The notes: generated by a model not told the origin, from the sequence alone. A stretch of 64,000 nucleotides of DNA from Psococerastis gibbosa (GCA_963971405.1 OZ020487.1:47031039-47095038), one strand, 5' to 3'; counted from the stretch's first letter, positions 42,832 through 54,895 are shown. Numbers and translations: made by a program.

Positions 42832-45800
42832 ATGATTCCGCCCCACGTATGGATGGTGGAATTCGGCAGCCATATGCCAACAGCAACAGTGGTTCCCGAT
42901 GAAGATGCCCCATCGATATATTCTTGTTATGTAAATAAATATGAGATAGGTCGACTGATGAGCATAGAGATGCCGCCTGTCCGCAGGGGAACGGGTAGGG
43001 CTGCACTGTCGTACTGGCTCCATCAACATCAGCTATTTCCGCCGCCAAGCCATAGCCCTGCTATGTTGGCTAATACTGCTAAACACGTTGTATGGCACAA
43101 CGCCGGCGGGTAAGTGTTTACTTTTAATGTTATATTCTTTCCTTGAAAAGAAGATTAATCGCATACAAACAATTTAATGAATATATCCGATTTACCTCTT
43201 AAGGCGCCTCTGTAGGTTAGTCCTCGTGTTGAGTTACGACACGTCTCCGATAGCATGACGTATACATGTACAAACACGCTACCATCGAAGTCGATATACC
43301 TTAATATGGTGTATGAAATAGTACTCTGCCAATTTACGTCAAATTTACCATTGTAACAGGGGGAAGTATGACTTCACCAAGTATAGATACTAGTCCATCG
43401 TCGTTAGTTGTATTTACTCAGGCTGTAACATTTTCAAAAAACTACCGGGGGTGCCAGGGCTTTAAATAGAAAACATGTTACTGACTACTGTGAGTCATTA
43501 TTGAAGTATATAAGGGCCACATTGGAGTATATCAGAGGCACTGCTGCCAGTTTAATGCTGCCTACTTTGCAGTTTATATATAATAACTATTGATTACTAT
43601 TAATACTTGATTGATTGAGTGATATAATTTTGTCAACTTGAGTTGGTAGGTACCCCGCACACCATCACGTTAAGGGGGACCTACAAAATAATATGTTATG
43701 TCAATCATGTTAGAAATACACGAATTGTTATTATTATTACATGTTTTCTGGTTGCTAGATACTTTGAAGAAAACCGTGATGGCTGGAGCTCGCCGTCGCG
43801 GACTCGCATTTTCACTCCGACTCCGCTGATGGAGGCCAATTTCAGGGATGACTCTTCTGAAGATTCGTTTCATAGCGGGGCGAGTGGTGGCGGAAAAGGG
43901 GCCAAGTAAGTATCGTCTGTTTTACAACTTAACTATACCCCGGAAAGGATTACCGAGGCAAGGACCGGCCTACCGAGGAAAACCCTCGACACAACATAAC
44001 AACTGGCCGAGAAATGGAGAAAAACTATGGCTGAGCTCAATGCGAAGTATAAGAAAGAGTCCGAGGTGACCCCCTCCTCACGCGGCACTAAGTGGGAAGA
44101 TGTAGCTCTGAAGCACGATATATTTTAGTCTAGGTCTAGGGGTTGTACACAGATAGAAGACTTGCTGTGAGTGGTCGTATATCTATATTTATTTTTTATA
44201 TATTAGGACGCAAGATGACTGTGCTCAATGTTTGATTATTATTGTTAAAATAAGATGCAACAAAGATACAAATACACTATGATTGATTGATTGATTGGTC
44301 GTAGATGATGTGGCTGGTGGATCACGAAATTAAAAAAATATCCTTGGCGCGGGCAAATGTTCCATCCCTCCTATATCATACTCAATAACTCTTTTAAACG
44401 CCATAGCTTTCATTTTGGTAGACAGTTCTCAAACTCCTTCCTTTATCACTTTCACACCAATCCAATTCAATAATTGTGCACAATCTGTGTTAGGTTGAGA
44501 TTCATATTATGTATCGAAGGGCACAGAAAAATTGAAATTGTTTCTGTTTGTCCTGATATTTATATTTTTCATCAATTGATTTATCCCCCCCCCCCTGAGT
44601 TAAAAGTCCTTGTCTTTTGTTTTTTTAGCATTTTAACATTTGATACTGGACGCATTTTATGTGTTTTTATTTGTCAGATAGGTAACCAACACGTCAAACC
44701 GCACACGGGCCTTGCGGTATTTGTATTATTAGTATTAAATTGTAATTGCTGTTGGTATGAATATAATAATAATCATGAGATATTTGATTTTTTGTCACTT
44801 AATTGAGAAAATAGTAATTTTGTAGCCTAAATAACGAATGTTCACTACACCAGCTTAGATTTATGCTTCGTCTCCTGACACTTGAACTCTGTTGTCAGTC
44901 ATTTCCTATTTTGTGAATATACTGTAGAGTGTTGAGTATTTAGCCGTGGTTGGTCACATTTTGTTTTTAATTTCAGACGCGGATATTGCTCGCCTTCTCC
45001 GTCAGGTTCCGATGGCACCACAGACTACAGAGGTGTTCCGCTTTTTCGCCAAACTCCGTTCTCGCCTAATATCTACCCGCATCATGCAGGAGACTTTGAT
45101 CCCGGGAAACGCCATCATCCAGGTTATTTTTATATTTTATGAAAGTTTTTTTGTTTGTTAAAAAGGAGACAGAGCGCTTTCTGAGCTTCCGCGTCAGCCC
45201 CAGCCAGTCTCTGAATGTTCTGAAGAGAGGGGGGGGGGGGGTTACCTGAGGTACGCAATGACGAGAGGTAATACCCTATGGTCATTTCCAAGTGGCGTTG
45301 CACTGTGGACAAAAGCGGCAGAAGGGCTCTAGGCTTAGCGTAGGCTGGACATGCACCATTGTCAGTGGGCCGTATTGGAAACTGTTGGTTGATTTTTTGT
45401 TAGCTATGTTTTCAGTTTGTTTAACTGCACTAGGTGGAGGGGGGTTTCAGCGAGGGCGGCAGCGGAAGTTCATCCCCCGTCAGTCGCCAACGATCATCCC
45501 GCCTGAACGGTTTCTGACGCACGGCGATTTGGTCCATGTCAAGGAAATGCCTACTAAGTTGATTGACGGCTCGGAATGGGAACAGGTCAGTTATAGTCTG
45601 TCATAACATACAAGCAAGCAAAGAAATTCGTACCAACGACAGGGATTGTCTTATGTAAGAGTTAAGAGTGCCTGGACACACTATAGAATCTAGAGGGTAC
45701 TAGAAAGGTAGATAAAGAATAATAATATGCCAGTACATCCAGGGCTCGTGTCAGGAGGAATGAGGAAATAACCTACTCCTAGGCTCTTATCTGAACTTGA

Positions 45801-48800
45801 TAAAGTCAGGCTTAAACCTGTTGCATTGTATCATTAGCGAGCTTTTCCATTATAGCTTGTAGCCCGTATAGGACCAATTGGCCGGTGGCCAAAAATTCAT
45901 CAGCATCAAAGTTTATTATGAATTGTAAGTATATAATTACAAAGACTTTCATGGCCAGGGTTATTTGATGAAAAGCCGTGGTCGATTTGAAAGCGTACTT
46001 CAAAACGTTTAGTCAACATCTGCGGTCGACATCTTCAGTGGCACTGGGTAGAATTCTAAGATTGTATCTCGTAGGCTCTGCAGCAGAAAAAGGAAACGTT
46101 TGTAAGTACGCTTTCAGATCGACCACGGCCCATCATCCCAGATTCTACTGCTTCATCGAATAGTAATTAGTCTAAGATGTTGGGGTTGGGAATTGTTCAT
46201 TTGTATCTTGTATTTTTTAAATAAAATTAAATACATTTTGATTTGTTTTTGATTTATATGTCTCAGCTATGCATGACCTTCTCCTTTTATATTCAATTTC
46301 TTTCGTTGTTTGTGTTGCAGTTGTCGAGAAGCATCTGGGACATGTTCTTGGCCAATCAGCAGTCCATAGATACGTACAAAGAGAAAATTATGCTGTGGAA
46401 AGACTTATTTCTTTTCATCAGGGTAAGAATTTATTTAATTATTTTATCTTGAAAACGGAAATATTGTACAAGTACATGAGTTGACGGAAACCATCTACTT
46501 ATCTGCCCAGCATTAGATCAAATTATTTAACTAAACAGGCACAAAAAGCCGTGGCACTGCTACCCATTGAGGGTCTAGGCCTGAGGACTGATAGTGGGTT
46601 CCCTTTCTCAAATTGAGATATTGTGGGCAGAAATAGGCCTGGCTGTTGCGCTTACCCCTGCTAATGAAGGTAAGAAAGGCACCTATGTTACCCATTAAAG
46701 TTGGGTGTACCCAGACCTAGAGGGAAAAGTTTTCTTTTATGTCGATTCTCGAACCTCGACCTTTCGTTTCATAGTCTAGCACTCAGCCAATTGAGCTATA
46801 CCGCTGCTCTTTACTGGGACTAGTCTTGTTGATGTTTGCAAGTGTTCTACACAGATTACACAACCAAAGATCTGCAACAGATCTGCTGGGGGTGGGTGCT
46901 CACCTACAAAAATCTGCTGCACCAACCCAACTGCTCCGATGCATCGTGATCTGCAGCGTATCTGCTGCCGTTGAATCTGCTTTGGTGCACCAACCCATCT
47001 GCTCCAATGTATACTGGCAGATCTGCTGCAGTTGAATCTGCCTTCGTGCATTACCCGCATTTGCTCCCATGTATCGTGACAGACCTGCTGCGTATCTGCT
47101 GCAGTCGAATCTGGCTTTGTGCGCCGGGCTTAGTAATTCTTATTACTGTATTGTCTGCTTTGTCTTCTAGTCGAATTTCTCCAAGGTTGGGCTGTATTTG
47201 GACGGATTTGGAAATTTGTCTCCTTCGCTATGCACCCATTCGTTCATACTGTTTTGTGTTGTCTTCTAGTCGAATTTCTCCAAAGTCGGACTGTACCTGG
47301 TCGGTTCCACCATGAGCGGTTTGGGTTCCAACAAGTCAGATGTGGACATGTGTCTTTTGGTTCGCTACGCTGATATGGACCAGCGGAATGAAGCGCTTGT
47401 ACATCTTAGCCATGTTGCCCACTGCCTTCGCAGCTGCCGTAAGTACTAATAGCAAATAATATATGCATATTAGGCTAGGCCCGTTTTCGGTGGAAAATTT
47501 TAATTTAGACAAGATTAACTGTTAAAAAGCAATCCATACATAAGAAAAGAATGAAACATCTTTCGGATTCCAGTTGGCACAGGCTTACCTGCAGTAGGTC
47601 TACCATGGTGTTTAATAACAACTTAACGTGGGGTAAATAATTTAACCAGAATCATTTTAGAGTTACTTTTTGCATTCTAGAATGGTATTGTTTACATTGT
47701 AAATCTCAGGTTAAGGTATTATTAAACAGCAAAGTGCGCCTGTGTCCATTTGTCCGCCGTGAATTTCCTAGACATATATTCACTAGATGGATTTCAAGCC
47801 GTTATAAATATGGTCACCTCGGGCACAAGCGCAAATGTTGAGTTGGCCTACGCGGTTATACCGGTGTGATGTTGCACTCAGTGGCGGCTCGTCCATAAGG
47901 GCACTGGGGCTACAGCCCTCCCATAATTTTACAGGCAAACAAAGCAATTTCCTTTTAATAATAATAATAAAAATAATAAAATAATAATATACTATTCTGA
48001 AGAAAAATGCAACTGCTACAATTCGGCTATGCTATGTGCGTGCTCTGGGCAACTTGGGGCAATTTTCAATTTAGCCCCGGGTCGCCATGGCAACCGAGTC
48101 AGGCAAAAGTTAAGAAGATCGTCCGCACCATTGAAAAGGTGTACACAACTTTTCTCTTATGGACCTTGCAATGCAATTCATGCCATATGCATTTATACAT
48201 GGGCAGCGGGGCAGCGCCCCAAAAATGACTTTAAATGTTTCGTATTAATAATATCGTTGAATATTGGTATTTTTTTGAAATCATAATTATAAGAGTTATT
48301 TTTGAGAAGAGTTTCACTATTTTGTCATGACTGATGATTATTATAAAATTTTTCAAAGAAGAATTTTTGACTAGGGAAGTCAGGTTCTGCCCAACGGCCA
48401 GGCAGGGTAATGTGAACAAATATTACAAAAATGTAAACAGCGAGTGATAGACTTGTTTGCCACATCGAAATGCCGAAGAATCTATTTGATATTCAAGTAG
48501 TGGTAAGTTATATGCTATTACTTTATTACAATTCGTTGCCCCACCATTTTGATACACCACGAGCCGCCACTGGTTGCACTGTACATGTGCGCATGGGCTG
48601 GGTGTACGTAAACCCTGCATTACACAAGCTAAGAGTGGTATCTGCTAGTGGAATTTTGACTTAGTTACTCAGGAATATTTGGTACCAACCACCTGGCTGC
48701 GACCCGGTGACCCCCCACTAACATATCACAATATATAAACGGAATTAAAGAATCAAGACAAATCTGGACTTGGCGGGATTCGAACCCACGATCTATGACC

Positions 48801-50825
48801 TGCCGGGGTGTCGTGTTATCACTACAATAGATCGTGGGTTCGAATCCTGCCAAGTCCAGATTTGTTTGATTCCCTAATTTTGGGTTCGACAATTAGAGTT
48901 GCCCTTTCAACCTAAGTCAATTTAAATTAATAATCTGAACATGCGTCACACTCAACATGTGGCATTTATAGAAAAACAGGAACAGGAAAAGGGGAAACAG
49001 TCGACTATAGGTTAGGACTCAAACCAACACCCCTTTCGGTGAAAGTCTGGGTTCTTTACTACACACTTTATGTGTTATAATTTTTTTAATTTCAGGATTC
49101 ATCGAGTACGTTGATCTAATCCACGCCAAAGTTCCTATTCTCAAGTTAAAATCGAAAAACGGCCTCGAAGTCGACCTGAACTGTAACAACGCGGTTGGGA
49201 TACGAAACACGCGACTCTTGTATTGCTACGCTCGTATCGACTGGCGCATGCGACCTCTGGTGGTCGTCGTGAAACTCTGGGCGGCACATCACAATATCAA
49301 TGACGCCAAGTGCATGACTGTCTCCAGCTACTCGTGGGCCCTCATGGTTATTCACTATCTTCAGTGTAAGTAGGCTATTTAGTCTAGTATTGACTGGCGC
49401 GTGCGACCTCTGGTGGTCGTCATGAAACTCTGGGCGGCACATCACTCCATTCGGAGTTACACACCACTATAAGATACACAATTTAACACTTGCTCTCTGT
49501 GCAGGTGGAGTGCAGCCGGCTGTGCTTCCATGTCTTCAAGAAATATTCCAGAGTAACTTCCTGACAGCTGACATAAACCACATCGATATGCATGAAGAAC
49601 TGCCACCGGTACCTTCGGAGAACGACCTCAGTCTTGGGGAACTCTTTCTCGGATTCCTGCAGTATTACGCTGAGTTTGAGTGAGTAAAATTTTTTTATGT
49701 ATTATTATTATCATTAATGAATTAGTTTTGCATGAGATATTTAAAAACCGGCCATTTAAATATTTTAAAAAATGAATACAATAGGGTAAATAAAAAGGAA
49801 ATAAAAAATTATTAAATTAATTATAGTCATCAGTCCGTTCCTTTTGTAAATAAAAAAATAAATTGATTTTATTTGTACCATCTACAGATTTACATCCTAT
49901 CTCGATGGCACTTACAGTAAAGTGAAGTCACATGTCATGAAGTATAAAATAAAACAATAGCTCATACAATAAAGTAAAGTAAAATCGCATATACAATCGC
50001 ATAATATCTTTAAAATTTAAAATATAACACAAAATCAAGGTATATGTCTGTTTACAGTTTCTAAAATGGCTGATTTGAACATGGACAGGCTCAGTACAAG
50101 TGGATCAACATCGCTAACATTATTAATTGTGCTAACTATGCTAGGTGACTGTTTATCTACTCGTAGAAGAATATACAGTCTGCAACCGCCCCTCTAGACT
50201 CGAGGGAGTTCATAGTTGACCCATCTATAGCCTTCTTGTTGTTTTGTTATTTCAGGTATGCCAACTATGCAGTGTCAGTGCGTACGGCGAGTAAACTGCC
50301 CATCGAAGAGTGCAAGAGGATGCGGGCCGTCAAGAATGATCCCCACCAATGGAAGTACTTATGCATTGAAGGTAACTAGAGTAGTCAGACCAACGGCCGT
50401 ACCTACCTACCTACCTGTCAGTCTAAGTGCGTGTCGAGTCCTGGTCACCTCCGAATGAATCGTGTGACTTTACTATGTTCCCCAAATGGTTATAAACGCT
50501 TTAAACAGGAGGTCCGCGCTGCCAGTTAACTCTCTTACTCGAAAAAGTCTGCTTTTAGGGTGCCTCTAGTTAGTAAACAGACAATCGTGGCAGCGATGAT
50601 CTTATAGACCGCGGTTCCTGCCTCCTGGTGTTGTTAGCCGGGGTTTCATAATAAATTTTTCCATTTTGTCTTGCAGAGCCATTCGATTTCACAAACACCG
50701 CGCGCTCAGTCTACGACTACGGAACCTTTGAGCGCGTACGCCGCGTCGTGATTGCGTCCTACGAGCGACTTAATACTACGCGGAAACTCGACTCGCTGTT
50801 CGATCGCGCGTTTCGCCCTCTCTAA
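42832..50825 (+). CDS. Gld2: GLD2-type cytoplasmic poly(A) RNA polymerase, complete, 10 exons, 567 aa
   Basis: Exons 42832-43109, 43759-43905, 44977-45122, 45434-45585, 46321-46422, 47270-47438, 49096-49365, 49505-49679, 50256-50371 and 50677-50825 total 1704 nt with every phase matching. The first four exons encode a low-complexity N-terminus rich in Pro, Ser and Arg. The nucleotidyltransferase core has the GS motif and first two catalytic aspartates in VGSTMSGLGSNKSDVDMCLL, and the third in GLEVDLNCNN. The central/PAP-associated part has MRPLVVVVKLWAAHHNIND, SSYSWALMVIHYLQ, SLGELFLGFLQYYAEFEYA and the final CIEEPFDFTNTARSV. No RNA-recognition motif is visible, as in other GLD2 proteins, which are recruited by partners such as GLD-3/Bicaudal-C or CPEB. 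The enzyme lengthens mRNA tails in germline and neurons. ATG 42832 follows an in-frame TGA at 42826. Confidence 0.93.
43149..43302 (-). mobile_element. SINE, family A
   Basis: TTAATCGCATACAAACAATT, GTTGAGTTACGACACGTCTC and CGCTACCATCGAAGTCGATA in plus-strand order: reverse copy of family A. The sequence after it (ATATGGTGTATGAAATAGTA) resembles the centre of the palindromic MITE of 37780-38164, as at 30281. In GLD2 intron 1. Confidence 0.75.
44000..44128 (+). pseudogene. Unidentified 42-codon coding-like fragment
   Basis: Within the second GLD2 intron (43906-44976) a plus-strand frame from 44000 reads QLAEKWRKTMAELNAKYKKE, then TPSSRGTKWEDVALKHDIF and a TAG at 44126-44128. Composition and charge pattern look like a real helical C-terminus, and the intron before it also has a long unbroken stretch. 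A stop lies just upstream and no acceptor is clear, so this may be a retroposed gene end or chance. I do not recognise the family with confidence. Confidence 0.3.
45940..46155 (-). repeat. Palindromic repeat, hammerhead-associated family
   Basis: AAGACTTTCATGGCCAGGGT, AAAGCCGTGGTCGATTTGAA and AACATCTGCGGTCGACATCT on the left, mirrored by TTTCAGATCGACCACGGCCC and CCCAGATTCTACTGCTTCAT on the right. The minus strand from 46038 to 46007 reads CTGAAGA, T, GTCGAC, CGCAGAT, GTTGAC, then TAAAC: stem II is intact, but GAAAC has become TAAAC. In the GLD2 intron between exons 4 and 5. Confidence 0.65.
46755..46805 (-). repeat. tRNA-like sequence, likely SINE head or tRNA pseudogene
   Basis: The minus strand has GGTATAGCTCAATTGGCTGA (an A-box match) and GAGGTTCGAGAATCGACA (a B-box match) at tRNA spacing. 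The two ends do not pair as an acceptor stem, so a functional tRNA is not supported. Confidence 0.5.
46850..47115. repeat. Degenerate tandem array of GATCTGCTG units
   Basis: The words GATCTGCTG, GTTGAATCTGC, GTGCACCAACCC and GATCTGCAGCGTATCTGCTG recur at roughly 60-bp spacing through this stretch, for example near 46877, 46949, 47011 and 47086. It lies just before GLD2 exon 6. No frame is conserved between units. Confidence 0.7.
47155..47205 (+). pseudogene. Upstream partial copy of the GLD2 exon 6 acceptor and start
   Basis: TTGTCTTCTAG|TCGAATTTCTCCAAGGTTG at 47158-47187 duplicates the true acceptor and exon start TTGTCTTCTAG|TCGAATTTCTCCAAAGTCG at 47259-47288, including the next words TGTAxxTGG. 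The copy then diverges before the GS motif. Used as an acceptor it would read SNFSKVGLYLDGFG and then lose the catalytic motif. Either a decoy splice site or a relic of a tandem duplication of about 100 bp. Confidence 0.8.
47879..48572. mobile_element. hAT-like element, 694 bp, perfect 8-bp duplication
   Basis: Ends CAGTGGCGGCTCGT and ACGAGCCGCCACTG are perfect 14-bp inverted repeats. GTTGCACT flanks both sides (47871-47878 and 48573-48580). The interior has no recognisable transposase. In the GLD2 intron between exons 6 and 7. The intact flanks suggest a fairly recent insertion. Confidence 0.93.
48766..48872. repeat. Inverted pair of tRNA-like SINE heads
   Basis: AAATCTGGACTTGGCGGGAT, TCGAACCCACGATCTATGAC runs left to right, followed by ATAGATCGTGGGTTCGAATC, CTGCCAAGTCCAGATTTG in the opposite sense. 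Each contains a B box (GGTTCGAATCC). The same head, in one orientation, occurs at 60018-60105. Two SINE copies must have inserted head to head or been inverted. In the GLD2 intron between exons 6 and 7. Confidence 0.75.
49391..49445 (+). pseudogene. Downstream partial copy of GLD2 exon 7
   Basis: TTGACTGGCGCGTGCGACCT, CTGGTGGTCGTCATGAAACT, CTGGGCGGCACATCAC repeats, with three or so changes, exon 7 at 49237-49292, just 26 bp after that exon's donor. The frame stays open but the copy has no splice signals of its own and stops abruptly. It adds to the exon-fragment duplications in EFL1. Confidence 0.85.
49860..50225 (-). mobile_element. Non-LTR retrotransposon tail, second copy of 8130-8756
   Basis: The plus-strand words TTTATTTGTACCATCTACAG, CTAAAATGGCTGATTTGAAC, GACAGGCTCAGTACAAGTGG and CTCGTAGAAGAATATACAGT match 8145-8590 in order, with indels that close the frame. 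It lies in the GLD2 intron just before exon 9. Confidence 0.75.
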
Positions 50826-51546
50826 AACTTAACACCAAACAATAATTGGCCCGTCGCCTTAATCAGCCCCTACCACTCACGTTTGTGCAAATTCAGACTA
50901 TCAGTCAATCCGCTTCTGGTAAAGTGCCTATTAGACTTTTTAGTAGAGGGGGTTTTACCGTCGTTGGTAAAGTCTTGGTAACTAATAATGCACACCGCCG
51001 CCGCCGCCACCATGATTTATTATACATCAAGGGGACGGTCCTGAAGTATCCATTGTATTACACAAACCGACTTCACCAAACCTAAAACGGGTTCTACAGC
51101 TTGGCAGTTACGGTTGGCACGCTCGTGCAGGGGTTGGAACTAATGTAGATGTATAGAGGTTTAGTTTTATTTCCTGCCTCTGCCGATGGTTGGCGGTCGC
51201 ACCGCAGTCATCCTCACCGCAATGCCCCCCCCCCCCACTCCTTGTGCGGAAAGGGGAGTCCTAAGGAGGATACGACAGTCCTCCATTCTGCAACAAAGCA
51301 TTCCGGAAGGCTGCAGTATTAATAGGATTTCACTTTCCGTATGTATACCAACATATGGTGGGCGTTAAAGCCTTGGAGGCTTTCCGTAAATGTCAGATAT
51401 TGGTTGGCTAGGCAGCCTAGAAGCCTAGGTGTTTTTCATACTCGCTATATTAAAATACATTAGTTACCTGAGGGTGTGTTCGATATATGTCCGGTTAATC
51501 GTCTACCAGATCCGCTGCTAATTTCCAAGTTTAAGTAGTGACTCAT

Positions 51547-51552
51547 AATAAA
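51547..51552 (+). terminator. Candidate GLD2 poly(A) signal AATAAA
   Basis: First canonical AATAAA after the GLD2 stop (50825), 722 bp downstream. A closer variant signal cannot be ruled out, and the mRNA end was not observed. Confidence 0.35.
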
Positions 51553-53661
51553 GAATGATTGTTGTTAACTATCAGAATTCCGTTGGGTTAGTTTGATGTA
51601 CATATACATGGCAGCACGACTATTGTTGATTGTTACTAGAGTTTTTTTATAAGAGAGATGGGTCATTCGCTTCCCGCCAAAATATTTGTTTAAATTTTAT
51701 GTGTCACCTGCCATGTCTCCTATGACCAGTCATTGAGAAGATCTGGCAGATGGCACCTTTAACTCAATTATATTTGGCGCGAGCGAATGTCCCATGTCTC
51801 CCATAATATACAACTAAGTTAGTTCACCTGGTGGATGATATACTGGAAACATTTTGAACGAACCCTATTATATGGATTTTCATCATAATTATCAGGTTTT
51901 GAAAGCTAACTTTTTACAATATTGACAATGTTACAATACTAATAGACAATATTGAATTATTTTGATCTTGTCCTAGCCGTTACTGAAGTTTTAGCTCCGT
52001 TTTCTTTGCTGATATTTTTTCTCTCTCCTGTTACCTGCTATGGCAATTTTTTTTTAATATTAACCTGGGATTAAAAATGTAAATAAAACAATAGTAGAAT
52101 GGAAAGTGCTATTCAAAATTGTTTTATTTACATTTTTAACACCAAGAATAAGTTAATACCTAACTGCATATTAGGCCTGTATTGACTTGAATAAGTTAAA
52201 GGAAATAAATAAATAAAAATATTAGCCAATTTTAAGGAAAGTAAATTATATATAAATATACATCTTATTCATTACTCCCACAAATGCTAGTTAAATTTAA
52301 GCAGTCGGTATTAATATATAACTTTGTTGTCTTTTGTAAGACACCAATAACTGACATATAGCCCATGTTTTGCTTTTGAAAATTAATCTGCCCAGTAGGT
52401 AAGCTCAAAAAAAGCTTATAGTCTCTTTGCACAGGCGTAGTGTATTAAAAAAAAAGTTTTGTGTTCCTTTTTGATGCGACGAGCCAACAATAAACGTTTT
52501 GCCTTCAGATACGCTTCATACGATAACGCTTAAAACTTTTTTACTATACGGTAGGCTGTTAACAATTTGGAATAAGCGAGATATTTATTGAATTTTGATT
52601 CATTTCTCACGGATATTATCCTACCATGCATGTGTTTTTACGTTATTTAGGCTATAAGTAATCTGGCCGTTTATTATATAGTTAGGAGGCAAATACTCGT
52701 CTTTTTGATTATTGTGTTTTTTTGTATTTTTTTCTTATGTATTTGTTCCCGTAATGAAAGCAGGATACGAACTTGTGCTTGGGGCCTGTTGTGAAAGTAT
52801 GCATGTGTTTTTGATATCTAGTTTTCTTGCGCTTAGGCAGGCTATTAATTATTAAAGTTTAACTAATTACAGTAGATAGTGACGCTACAACTTGCTTTGA
52901 TTTCGCTTATCGTCAGATAAGTTGAATTAAAACGAATTTTTCGGAATGTGTTTCTAAGGGTTCATTTATACATAGCGATTTTTCCAGCGGTAAAAGCAAA
53001 AATAAACCTGCTGTTTCGCTTGTGTTTCTTTTTTAAGAGCCTGTAACAGTTCTCTAAAAAATACACCTCATCAATATGCAAACAGCAAGCTTTTCTTATG
53101 TCAATATGCTTGCAAAAAGCATATGATAATGTGTATAATGTAGAAGCTTGGATTCTAAGATAATTAATCGATGCGCCTCAATTGTATGACTTACTACTGT
53201 TAGCCAGCAAGCAATTGCAAACAAGGGCCGTCGCAAAATATTTCATTGGCAACCATTTTCATTTCAAAATAACGATTTACTTTGATATGCCGTCACTGTC
53301 TATGGGAATTAGTTGAGCTTTAACTTAGCTCTAGGATTTATCAAATTATTTAATATAACTTTAAGTCTCTCCAGTTAAAATTTCTTCGAATATTGTCGCA
53401 TAAAACGTTATATAACTAGATATTGATACAGATAAAGATAGAAGTAGAAGGTCATGGGAAACGTGAACGAATTTCCATGTTTATGATTTCTGCTCTCATG
53501 TCTTGCTGTTTAAATTAAGTGCAATAAAAATTTTAATTTATAAATTCAATAAATTGATGAATCCTTCGTTAAGCGCCAGTGGAGTATAATATGATACGGG
53601 TTGCCATGGAGATTTTGCAGACTTGATTCTTTGTTTTTGAGTTGTTGTTATTACAACTTAC

Positions 53662-53777
53662 TTCTACAGCCAATACAGCTTCCAACACATTAGCCCACTT
53701 CTCTAGCCATTGTTCATATCGCCTACACGTGCTGAACACCTTGGTCACGTGATAAATGAAAGGACCAATCGGAGCCG
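53662..53777 (-). CDS. Orphan candidate exon, family unknown
   Basis: The minus-strand frame is bounded by an acceptor (TTGACTTATATTTCAG) at 53778 and a donor (GAA|GTAAGT) at 53661. Its 116 nt encode APIGPFIYHVTKVFSTCRRY and EQWLEKWANVLEAVLAVE. Codon composition and GC are above the surrounding AT-rich DNA and both splice sites are good, so it may be one exon of a minus-strand gene with long introns. I do not recognise the family and see no companion exon nearby. Confidence 0.45.
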
Positions 53778-54895
53778 CTGAAATATAAGTCAATCAGGAC
53801 GCAGATTTTTGGCAAATCAAGTTCTGTAGCTTTGAATCCCCTTGTATTTTTGTTGGCTGCCAAATGATAGAGAAAAAAAAGTCCGTTTCTTCATGCGTAG
53901 AAAGTCATCAATGTCTCCATAGAAACGAGTATTTACGTTCTAATTTTACACAATACTTTATACGCAAACCTAAATAGTGTAGTTCCTTAAACTTAGCCAT
54001 AACATATTGACATTCTATCGTAATGTTGTTCAATGATTTTTGAGATATTTTTGCATGCGCATCCTATACCGTACAATGTTTTCAGCTCCAGGTACAAATT
54101 TAACTTATTAATGGGGTTAAAAAAGTAAACAAAACAATTTTAGAACAGCACTTTACACTCAAAAAATATTTTGTTTACAATTTTAATCCCAGAAATAAGT
54201 TAACTTGGTACTTCGTGCTCAGGCTGCAGATGCTTTATTCATACGGGGTCAGAGGAAATGGGGAATTGAAATAAAATTAAAAAAACAAAAAAAACAAGAA
54301 ATATAAGTTATAATACATATACATAATAATACTCGAAAGTGTCCCGCGCCAAAAATTAAAAAAAACACATAATAATAGTTACATAACCATGCACTATAGA
54401 TAATAATTTCACTGACCTGGGCCATGTCATCGGATTAAAATAAACATTGCAATAATTTAACAAGAATTTATTATTCTGCTTTTATTAATTAATTAATTTA
54501 TCGGAACTAGAGAGGTGACGAGGGTTTATAATTTAATTTAGCAACTCTGGTACCAAGCATTTCAAGCGTATCAATTTATTGTAATAATTTAAATAATCAT
54601 CAGTAATAGTCTAATTAAAATAAATGCCATTCTGTTTAAATGACGCTGAATCATCATAGACAATTTTTTCAGGGGTATTAACGATCAATAAAATTTCAAT
54701 GGGTTTCCAAACTTAACCACAAAATTTATATCTACTGGTAAATTGAGTGATTAAATCTGGTTAAATTTTAATGATGTGTATAAATAAACGCAGTCACAAA
54801 AGAAACCCCTTTTTAAAAACATGCCTAAGTGTTGTCTTTTTAATAGACCTGTATGGGCTACAGTGTTACTGTGCTTGGCAAATGTTATAGATATT

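Noticed and set aside
46755..46805. A functional tRNA gene
   Set aside because: A- and B-box words are present but the acceptor stem does not pair.
47155..47330. A mutually exclusive GLD2 exon 6 variant
   Set aside because: The upstream copy diverges before the catalytic GS/DVD motif and soon hits a stop, so it cannot encode an alternative catalytic exon.
49146..49445. 99-codon minus frame as a gene
   Set aside because: It is the antisense shadow of GLD2 exon 7 and of its partial copy.
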